Source: an uncultured Ruminococcus sp. (lineage in GTDB: Bacteria; Bacillota; Clostridia; Oscillospirales; CAG-272). From it: a DNA stretch of 5,618 nucleotides. The position numbers were made by a program, and so were the translations under genes. The stretch lies in contig CACYZS010000132.1 of NCBI GenBank assembly GCA_902778985.1, positions 1 to 5,618 of the forward strand, in the 5' to 3' direction. Positions 1-4,050 of this stretch are shown here, one piece after another (positions within the stretch are counted from its first letter, which is position 1; each line of letters opens with the position of its first letter). Below the pieces are notes generated by a model. It did not search any database and was not told the origin of the DNA. It worked only from the letters and a program-made list of their open reading frames with translations.

Positions 1-1
1 C

Positions 2-457
2 AGCAGTGCGGAGTGTGTTCTCGCTGGCGGGATGTATTCTGGATATGCGCCGGGAAAATTTGGTCGTTCCCTTGCGGCATCTGATTCTCCTTCCATTGGC
101 GGATACGGTTGGCATCGGATCGGAATTCGCGTCCATCAAGAAGCAGAAATCGAAGAAAGCGCGGTTAAGTATTCCGGGTGGAGTGAACTCCATATTGACG
201 GATCAATGGTTTGGAGAATCGGGCTTAACGTTGATAACGCGCATACCCGCGGTTATGAATTATTCAATGCTTCCATTGATCCCGAGGATTCTTCCAAATT
301 GGTTTACAGTGACAATGCATCTGCCTATCCGACGCTGATACAGATGAGATTTGAGAATTTCGTTTATGCGAGCGACGATACCGTCTACTTTGCCATCGAC
401 GATCCGATTTGGACAATTGGAAGCGACTTCATCCACCCGACCGACAGATTCCATTGA
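2..457 (+). CDS. Exported beta-sandwich-type protein, C-terminal part (5' end outside window)
   Basis: An open frame runs from the window edge to a TGA, giving 151 residues with no start codon that must be the real one; the ATG at 32 is internal because coding similarity begins upstream or around it and no ribosome site precedes it. The fragment matches the C-terminal part of the two large proteins downstream: a YGWHR motif (fragment residues 35-39) followed by an alternating hydrophobic strand ending in H-Q-E, an I-D-G strand (65-67), an 'ELFNA' segment aligned with 'KLFNA' of the last protein, and a final strand ending in W-T-I-G. It lacks the roughly 35-residue tail seen in the paralogues and the cysteine in the last strand. 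The pattern of short strands suggests a concanavalin/LamG-like sandwich, which is inference. Export is inferred from the paralogues. It is followed after 30 bp by a 43-residue peptide gene, probably in the same transcript. Confidence 0.85.
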   Translation, partial: SSAECVLAGGMYSGYAPGKFGRSLAASDSPSIGGYGWHRIGIRVHQEAEIEESAVKYSGWSELHIDGSMVWRIGLNVDNAHTRGYELFNASIDPEDSSKLVYSDNASAYPTLIQMRFENFVYASDDTVYFAIDDPIWTIGSDFIHPTDRFH

Positions 458-487
458 TTTTGTTGCGAACGAGAAAGGAAAAACGAT

Positions 488-619
488 ATGAACAACGAAA
501 AGAAAGTTTTTGAATCCCCCGAAATCAAGATCGTTTTGCTCGATCGCGATATGCTGATCACCTCCGGCGGTACGCTCGCCGAGGGCGATTGGGATTCGTT
601 CGGTTGGAACGAATTCTGA
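488..619 (+). CDS. 43-residue peptide, copy 1 (unknown function, possible precursor peptide)
   Basis: The gene begins at an ATG preceded by AAAGGA at about 473-478 and ends at TGA. The product has a charged N-terminus (MNNEKKVFE), a segment PEIKIVLLDRD, then LITSGGTL and an acidic, aromatic tail EGDWDSFGWNEF. It has no cysteine, no signal peptide and no membrane segment. That it is real is shown by the second copy at 3653: same length, same position behind a paralogous large gene, 30 of 43 residues identical, and at least eight identical residues written with different codons (for example Ser-37 as TCG here and AGT there), which indicates selection on the protein. I do not recognise a named family. 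F8-x-x-P11-x-I13 followed by T25-S26-G27 resembles a lasso-peptide leader with threonine at -2 and a Gly-1 core; GG at 27-28 could alternatively be a double-glycine cleavage site. No processing gene is visible. Confidence 0.85.
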   Translation: MNNEKKVFESPEIKIVLLDRDMLITSGGTLAEGDWDSFGWNEF

Positions 620-633
620 TCCGCGCGGATCTC

Positions 634-658
634 GGCGAGACCGTTTCCCGGTCTCGCC
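634..658 (+). terminator. GC-rich hairpin before the terminator
   Basis: A perfect 10-bp stem (GGCGAGACCG, 634-643, with CGGTCTCGCC, 649-658) has a 5-nt loop and lies 15 bases after the peptide stop codon. It has no T-run of its own, so it is probably an accessory 3' hairpin that protects the transcript or assists the terminator immediately downstream. Confidence 0.6.
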
Positions 659-662
659 GGGG

Positions 663-697
663 AAAAGAACCGTTCGCATTCCGCGAACGGTTCTTTT
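663..697 (+). terminator. Intrinsic terminator of the first large protein/peptide unit
   Basis: A perfect 15-bp stem (663-677 with 683-697) encloses a 5-nt loop (ATTCC). The left arm starts with AAAA and the right arm ends with TTTT, so it can act in both directions. It closes the transcript carrying the partial gene and peptide copy 1, and separates it from the promoter starting at 713. Confidence 0.92.
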
Positions 698-712
698 CGT
701 TACGGGAAGACC

Positions 713-742
713 TTGACAAACCGTATTTCCGGATTGTATAAT
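713..742 (+). promoter_or_regulatory. Sigma-A-type promoter of the small lipoprotein gene
   Basis: A consensus -35 box TTGACA (713-718) and a consensus -10 box TATAAT (737-742) are separated by 18 bases. It lies just after a terminator and 57 bases before the small lipoprotein gene, so the gene is its own transcription unit. Its upstream sequence is unlike the matching promoter blocks of the two large genes downstream. Confidence 0.88.
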
Positions 743-760
743 AGGAACGAAAGAAAAACG

Positions 761-782
761 GCGAACCGCCGGGAAGGTTCGC
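761..782 (+). other. Hairpin in the 5' leader of the small lipoprotein mRNA
   Basis: GCGAACC (761-767) can pair with GGTTCGC (776-782) around an 8-nt loop. It ends about 5 bases before the GGAGAGGGA ribosome-binding region. It could affect mRNA stability or translation. No known riboswitch class is recognised. Confidence 0.45.
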
Positions 783-799
783 TCGGTGGAGAGGGAAGT

Positions 800-964
800 A
801 TGAAAAGATTTTTGATCGCGCTGATGATCGTCTCGCTTGTGTTCGCGCTCTTTGCGTTTACGGCTTGCTCCAAGAAGACCAAGAGCAGCGGGACGGGGTT
901 GCATGCGGAGGACGAGTTGCAAGAGGAAGATATCGAGACCTTCGACTTCAACAACCTGGACTGA
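800..964 (+). CDS. Small lipoprotein, 54 residues
   Basis: The ATG at 800 is preceded by a purine-rich GGAGAGGGA site. The product has a lipoprotein signal: K2-R3, a hydrophobic stretch (residues 4-20), and a lipobox-like F-T-A-C with the lipidated cysteine at 23. The mature part is only about 32 residues: a basic/serine/glycine linker (SKKTKSSGTG) and then a strongly acidic tail (about 37-54) ending DIETFDFNNLD. It has its own promoter and terminator, which supports a real gene and not a remnant. The tail resembles the end of the 43-residue peptides (DSFDFGSL), though the match is too short to prove kinship. No enzyme or binding motif is visible, and the function is unknown. It should be tethered to the outer face of the membrane. 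A decayed larger lipoprotein is an alternative, as its signal resembles that of the gene at 4051. Confidence 0.82.
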   Translation: MKRFLIALMIVSLVFALFAFTACSKKTKSSGTGLHAEDELQEEDIETFDFNNLD

Positions 965-1069
965 GACACGCACAGACGGCACAGACCGGAAAACGAATGG
1001 AAACGGTTTGATCCGTAAGTGCTTGTCGCTTTGTGAAAATTGAATACGCTGCGAAATGCTTTTTAGGTT

Positions 1070-1100
1070 GAAAACCGTCCGCTTGCGGGCGGTTTTCTTC
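1070..1100 (+). terminator. Intrinsic terminator of the small lipoprotein gene
   Basis: GAAAACCG (1070-1077) pairs with CGGTTTTC (1090-1097), and the stem continues inward through one T-G wobble and three further pairs to a 4-nt loop. A-rich and T-rich outer arms and T-rich DNA after it fit an intrinsic terminator, 105 bases after the stop codon. Confidence 0.82.
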
Positions 1101-1136
1101 ATTTGTTTATAATTCGTTTTGCGCGAGCGTCTCCCG

Positions 1137-1233
1137 TTGTAGGGGACGGCGTCCTCGACGTCCCGTCCCGGTGTTCCCGCGCCATGCGCGGAGCGCAATT
1201 CACGGCGTCGTCGCCGTCCAATCATTCGTTCCC
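1137..1233. repeat. Dispersed palindromic repeat unit, copy A
   Basis: It starts with 29 bases (1137-1165) identical to 1663-1691; these contain GGGACG and CGTCCC arms and an inner GTC/GAC pair. It continues with a TGCGC-gga-GCGCA hairpin, AATTC, a 6-bp hairpin ACGGCG-tcgt-CGCCGT (1202-1217), and AATCATTCGTTCCC. The overall order matches copy B; the hairpin stems differ in sequence but still pair. Confidence 0.8.
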
Positions 1234-1251
1234 CATACGCTCCGCTCCCGA

Positions 1252-1385
1252 AGCCTCCCCTACGGGGGAGGTGTCACGACTTGTCGTGACGGAAGGGGCA
1301 CACAAGACAAACCTCGCATCAAGGGAAAGCGATTCATTACTTGCCCCTACCGGCGCTTCGCACCACCTCCCCCGTAGGGGAGGCT
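1252..1385. repeat. Inverted pair of palindromic repeats (22-bp ends)
   Basis: Bases 1252-1273 and 1364-1385 are exact reverse complements over 22 bp. Each half is itself a hairpin (CCTCCCC with GGGGAGG). Inside each half, read inward, comes a different hairpin (GTCACGAC-tt-GTCGTGAC at 1273-1290; GGTGC-gaa-GCGCC on the other strand near 1350-1365) and then a similar CGG(A/T)AGGGGCA block. This could be two copies of one small repeat in opposite orientation, or a MITE-like element with 22-bp ends. No clear target duplication was identified. Confidence 0.75.
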
Positions 1386-1426
1386 ACGGGAAACGCCGGC
1401 GCGGGTAGGTTTGAATGTTACAAAAC

Positions 1427-1550
1427 GCCGCGCGGGGAACTGCGCGGCATATCGCAATCGCCAAAGGCGATTATATCGCGCGGAACGCTCGCGTTCCGCA
1501 TATCGCGCCACAGGCATATCGATCGCGCCCCGCAGGGGCATATCCCCGCC
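1427..1550. repeat. Array of five hairpins with ATATCGC separators
   Basis: Five hairpins lie in a row. Their stems are GCCGCGC/GCGCGGC (1427-1448), AATCGCC/GGCGATT (1456-1472), GCGGAACG/CGTTCCGC (1480-1499), GCC/GGC (1507-1515) and GCCCC/GGGGC (1527-1539). The separators are ATATCGC (1449-1455), ATATCGC (1473-1479), ATATCGC (1500-1506), ATATCGATCGC (1516-1526) and finally ATATCCC. Stem sequences are unrelated to one another, but each is perfectly self-complementary. Units are too short and too palindromic for CRISPR. Confidence 0.85.
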
Positions 1551-1558
1551 GTTCTTAA

Positions 1559-1644
1559 TGCGCGAAGCGCAATTCATGACCGCAGGTCAATTCACGCGCG
1601 TCTGCACGCAATTCACGACGGCGAAGCCGTCAATTCATTCGTTC
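1559..1644. repeat. Array of four hairpins with AATTCA separators
   Basis: Hairpins GCGC-gaa-GCGC (1560-1570), TGACC-gca-GGTCA (1577-1589), GCGT-ctgc-ACGC (1598-1609) and GACGGC-gaa-GCCGTC (1617-1631) are separated by AATTCA or AATTCAC and end in AATTCATTCGTTC. The same first hairpin and the same end occur in the repeat units at 1137 and 1663, which hold one variable hairpin where this array has three. Confidence 0.83.
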
Positions 1645-1662
1645 TCTTCGTTCCAACGTTCT

Positions 1663-1774
1663 TTGTAGGGGACGGCGTCCTCGACGTCCCGCCCCGGGGT
1701 TCCCGCGTCGTTCCGCACGTCCTTATGCGCGAAACGCCATTCACGACGGCACTGCCGTCAAATCATTCGTTCCC
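1663..1774. repeat. Dispersed palindromic repeat unit, copy B
   Basis: Its first 29 bases (1663-1691) are identical to 1137-1165. It continues in the same order as copy A: GGTTCCCGCG, an ATGCGC-type hairpin, ATTCAC, a hairpin GACGGC-act-GCCGTC (1745-1759) and AATCATTCGTTCCC. Between these anchors the two copies have diverged, and the hairpin stem changes on both arms. Confidence 0.8.
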
Positions 1775-1780
1775 ATCACG

Positions 1781-1908
1781 CCGCGCATACGCGGCACATC
1801 GCCCCCGCGAAGCGAAGACAGGTCTTTTACCGACCCCGCACGAAAACAGGGAAGAAGTTGGCAAAAGCCGCGCGGCGCGGCGCTTTTTGCGCATTTTGCC
1901 CCGCAAAA
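1781..1908. repeat. Cluster of GC-rich hairpins
   Basis: CCGCG-cata-CGCGG (1781-1794) is perfect. GGCAAAA (1860-1866) can pair with TTTTGCC (1894-1900), or the latter with GCAAAA at 1903-1908. A GC-rich stem ending in TTTTT around 1863-1888 could act as a weak terminator, but its stem contains a bulge. No gene is visible. Confidence 0.45.
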
Positions 1909-1923
1909 CGGCGTTAGTCAATC

Positions 1924-2020
1924 TATACAAATGCTTAAAGCACAATTTGTGCATAACGCCTTTTCTTTGGAAATTATCGAGTTTGTGTTGCACATTTCCA
2001 GACAAAAGTGTATAATTGAG
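1924..2020 (+). promoter_or_regulatory. Promoter block of the secreted protein gene at 2108
   Basis: A -35-like TTGCAC (1988-1993) and a perfect -10 TATAAT (2011-2016) are 17 bases apart. The block from 1924 onward aligns without gaps to 3862-3958, upstream of the gene at 4051; shared stretches include TATACAAAT, TTTGTGCA, AACGCCTTTT, GGAAATTA, AGTTTGTGTTGCA and AGTGTATAATTGAG. Conservation well upstream of -35 suggests a shared regulator or upstream-element control. Confidence 0.85.
1940..1952. promoter_or_regulatory. Operator-like inverted repeat upstream of the -35 box
   Basis: GCACAA-t-TTGTGC is a perfect 6-bp inverted repeat centred 65 bases before the -10 box. The corresponding place in the second promoter block has a shorter inverted repeat (ACAAA-c-TTTGT). 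A repressor or activator site is inferred. Confidence 0.45.
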
Positions 2021-2095
2021 GCAAGAGAGGACAAAGCCCGGACGTGTCAAAACCGTTCGGTCTCTGAGTCCGTCTTTTAAAAAATGAAACCTAAA

Positions 2096-2102
2096 AAGGA
2101 GG
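2096..2102 (+). promoter_or_regulatory. Ribosome binding site that sets the start of the secreted protein
   Basis: A perfect AAGGAGG lies 5 bases before a GTG at 2108 and 14 bases before an ATG at 2117. It lies inside the frame if the ATG at 2084 were used, and no ribosome site precedes 2084. This favours GTG 2108, with ATG 2117 as the alternative. Confidence 0.8.
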
Positions 2103-2107
2103 CAATC

Positions 2108-3619
2108 GTGCAAACAATGAGTACCCGTAAAAGAACCCTGTCGCTTCTGCTTGTGTTGGCAATGCTGACGCTTGCATTCGCGGCGATCCTGCCGGTCGCG
2201 GCGGACGTAACCCTCGCCGAAGACGGGGAAATCGAGGATTACCGCTATCAGACCGTGACCGGAACGAACGTCAAGACGAGCGAGGAAACCGATCTTCGGT
2301 TCCTGTTCTCGATCGACGAAACCAAACTGAACGACTATACGGCGGTCGGCTTCGTTTTCTCGAAGAGCGACGACGATCCCGTGAAGGTCGACAGCCCCAA
2401 GGTCAATTACAAGGAAGTGACCGCGGTCTACAGTGCGGTCATCGCAAACAGCGAAGAGATCCCCGCGCCGGACGGACGCTATTGGGTAGCGGTCAAACTG
2501 TCCGAAATCCCCCACGCGAGTTTCGCGACCGAAATCTACGTCCGTCCCTTCGTTGAGGACGGAGAGGGCACCCGCTACGGCGAGACCAAGCACATCAACG
2601 TCTGCGAGGCGTTGGGGCACACGCACGAAGCGGCGTCGCTCTTGTGCCCGCACTGCGACGGATGCGATCTCGACGTCGATTTTCCGGAAGTTGTGGTCGT
2701 GAACAACGCGGAGGCGACGGACGTTTACTTGCGTGCAAGTTATCACGACGAGATTCTCGCCGGCGGTAAGCATTTCTACCCCGACGAATCGAACGGCTTC
2801 GAGGGCAACGATCTCTACGTCGAGTTCTCGATCCTCTGGAACCAGGCGTTCGCCGACAACTGCGTGGGTCATTTGGAGTCGGGCAACTCCAGAGCCAATG
2901 GTGACGGTTCCGTAAAATGGGCGTGGATGACGATGACCAACAACGGGGGCGACGGACAAAGCGATTGCCGGTATGCGGGTGGCTTTGAGATATGCGACCT
3001 CGGAACGATCGAGTATCCCGCCGGCGTTTCCATGGCGGGCAGCGGCAGCGCTTTCGATCAGTTCCCGAACCTTGCCGGTGCCGATTCGGCGAACCCCGAA
3101 TACGGCTGGCACCGCGTGACGTTCAAACTCCATCAAGAGGTGACCAACGTCGCCGCGTTGGAAGCCGACGCAACCGCCGGCGCAACCGCGGCGCAGTACA
3201 AACTGACCGGCACCTACTATATCGACGGCGTAAAACTCGCGCAACTCAGTTACAGCGGCGACGGTTCTAAATATTGGGGCACTCCCGGCAAAAAGTCCAG
3301 CAATAAAAACCTGGACAGTATGTATAAAGGACTCTTCTCCGCAAGATCTGACGGTAACGGAAACGTCGTGTATAAGGATTTGTTTGAGTTGAACGCCGTC
3401 GCGGGGAGCAAGTATTCCACGCACGCGTATATCGGCTTTATCGGAGTGGTGGCGAACAACCCCGAAGTTCCCGGATACATCGTTTACGGCGACGTCAGTT
3501 TCACCTGCGGGACGCTCGTACAGGACGTGGAGCGCGCCGCCGATCCGACGGTCGCGACGATCGCGCCGGTCGGCTACGGACTGCCTACCAACGTTTACTA
3601 TCAGTTCAAAAACGACTGA
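2108..3619 (+). CDS. Secreted multidomain protein with C-terminal beta-sandwich-type module
   Basis: Start chosen at GTG 2108 because AAGGAGG lies 5 bases upstream; 503 residues. Residues 1-32 form a signal peptide (R7-K8-R9, hydrophobic core 11-28, likely cleavage after V-A-A at 30-32), with no lipobox cysteine, so release or loose wall association is expected. Residues about 43-165 resemble a module often seen in clostridial exported proteins (Y-Q-T...LRF.F.ID...DYTAVGF.....Y..V). A short Cys/His-rich link follows (C166, H171, H173, C180, H182, C183, C186), perhaps a metal-binding ribbon. From about 205 to 470 lies the module shared with its neighbours: KHFYP (221-225), GNDLYVEF (233-240), ILWN (242-245), YGWHR (332-336), I-D-G (372-374) and a late strand with C467. 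No catalytic motif is recognised; carbohydrate or surface binding is a guess from the fold type. No cell-wall sorting motif or C-terminal membrane segment is present. It is followed by peptide copy 2. Confidence 0.9.
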   Translation: MQTMSTRKRTLSLLLVLAMLTLAFAAILPVAADVTLAEDGEIEDYRYQTVTGTNVKTSEETDLRFLFSIDETKLNDYTAVGFVFSKSDDDPVKVDSPKVNYKEVTAVYSAVIANSEEIPAPDGRYWVAVKLSEIPHASFATEIYVRPFVEDGEGTRYGETKHINVCEALGHTHEAASLLCPHCDGCDLDVDFPEVVVVNNAEATDVYLRASYHDEILAGGKHFYPDESNGFEGNDLYVEFSILWNQAFADNCVGHLESGNSRANGDGSVKWAWMTMTNNGGDGQSDCRYAGGFEICDLGTIEYPAGVSMAGSGSAFDQFPNLAGADSANPEYGWHRVTFKLHQEVTNVAALEADATAGATAAQYKLTGTYYIDGVKLAQLSYSGDGSKYWGTPGKKSSNKNLDSMYKGLFSARSDGNGNVVYKDLFELNAVAGSKYSTHAYIGFIGVVANNPEVPGYIVYGDVSFTCGTLVQDVERAADPTVATIAPVGYGLPTNVYYQFKND

Positions 3620-3652
3620 CGGAACCGTTTGAAATCGAAAGGAAGCAGAAAT

Positions 3653-3784
3653 ATGAAAAACGAAAAGAAAGTTTACGAACCCGCCGAGATCAAGGTCGTT
3701 TCGCTCGACCGGGATCTGCTGATCACCTCGGGCGGCACGCTCGGCGAGGGAGATTGGGACAGTTTCGACTTCGGTTCCCTCTGA
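3653..3784 (+). CDS. 43-residue peptide, copy 2 (unknown function, possible precursor peptide)
   Basis: ATG at 3653 follows AAAGGAAG (3638-3645); the gene starts 33 bases after the stop of the secreted protein, with no promoter between, so co-transcription is likely. The product is the homologue of copy 1: identical at 30 of 43 positions, including NEKKV, LDRD, LITSGGTL and EGDWDSF. All five C-terminal residues differ (DFGSL here, GWNEF in copy 1), so a conserved body carries a variable end. There is no cysteine, signal peptide or membrane segment. If T25-S26 precede a Gly-27 core, Asp-34 is at core position 8, the spacing used for ring closure in lasso peptides. However, the proline is shifted by one (Y8-E9-P10), which weakens the leader match. 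No clear T-rich terminator follows; a hairpin at 3808 is the nearest candidate. Confidence 0.86.
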   Translation: MKNEKKVYEPAEIKVVSLDRDLLITSGGTLGEGDWDSFDFGSL

Positions 3785-3807
3785 GTCCCTTCACGCTGCG
3801 CTTTTCA

Positions 3808-3829
3808 AGTCTCCCCCGTATGGGAGACT
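3808..3829. repeat. Hairpin repeat, possible terminator of the secreted protein/peptide unit
   Basis: AGTCTCCC (3808-3815) pairs with GGGAGACT (3822-3829) around CCGTAT, followed by ACGG. It resembles the hairpins at 1254-1271 and 1366-1383 (CCTCCCC/GGGGAGG then CTACGGG), with the outer stem bases changed on both arms. There is no T-run after it, so termination here is uncertain. Confidence 0.6.
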
Positions 3830-3861
3830 ACGGTAGACTTGCGCCCCCTTGTTGGTAATCA

Positions 3862-3958
3862 TATACAAATCAAATATACAAACTTTGTGCAAAACGCCTT
3901 TTTTGCGGAAATTAGCAAGTTTGTGTTGCAAACTTCCCGACAAGAGTGTATAATTGAG
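3862..3958 (+). promoter_or_regulatory. Promoter block of the lipoprotein gene at 4051
   Basis: A -35-like TTGCAA (3926-3931) and a perfect -10 TATAAT (3949-3954) are 17 bases apart. The block is a gap-free match to 1924-2020. AGTTTG-tgttg-CAAACT is an inverted repeat overlapping the -35 box, and ACAAA-c-TTTGT (3878-3888) lies at nearly the same place as the inverted repeat of the first block. Confidence 0.85.
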
Positions 3959-4050
3959 ACAAGGGAAGAGGGATCCGGACCGCGTGCGGTTCGGTCAAAA
4001 TCCGCCCGAAAAAAACCGTTCCAAACGGTTACAAAAAAAGGAGAAAAAGT

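Larger units (their letters stand above)
965..2107. other. Gene-free region filled with palindromic repeats
   Basis: No coding sequence can be supported here. The open frames present run through palindromes, are rich in Arg/Ser/Pro, and lack ribosome sites. The stretch holds the terminator at 1070, an inverted pair (1252-1385), two copies of a longer repeat unit (1137-1233 and 1663-1774), two hairpin arrays (1427-1550 and 1559-1644), more GC-rich hairpins around 1781-1908, and finally the promoter and leader of the gene at 2108. Confidence 0.8.
3785..4050. other. Intergenic region between peptide copy 2 and the lipoprotein gene
   Basis: No gene is supported. The region holds a hairpin repeat (3808-3829), a promoter block (3862-3958), and a leader with two hairpins: ACCGC-gt-GCGGT (3979-3990) and AACCGTT-cca-AACGGTT (4014-4030). 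The second ends 7 bases before the AAGGAG ribosome site (4038-4043). No known riboswitch is recognised. Confidence 0.7.

Noticed and set aside
260..1225. Long reverse-strand open frame (321 residues)
   Set aside because: It crosses two terminators, the peptide gene, a promoter and the lipoprotein gene; Arg-rich composition and no ribosome site mark it as a shadow.
1427..1644. CRISPR array
   Set aside because: Separators are only about 7 bases and the parts between them are self-complementary hairpins of 9-22 bases, not spacers; no cas genes are near.
1341..2015. Forward open frame of 224 residues in the repeat region
   Set aside because: It runs through hairpin arrays and repeat units, has no ribosome site and ends in the promoter of the next gene.
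1763..3424. Reverse-strand open frame of 553 residues
   Set aside because: It is antisense to the secreted protein gene, whose signal peptide, ribosome site and paralogues prove the + strand frame. Codon bias of GC-rich genes leaves such antisense frames open.
4014..4030. Terminator or riboswitch in the leader of the lipoprotein gene
   Set aside because: The hairpin is followed by A residues, not T residues, and no known riboswitch core is visible; kept only as a leader hairpin.
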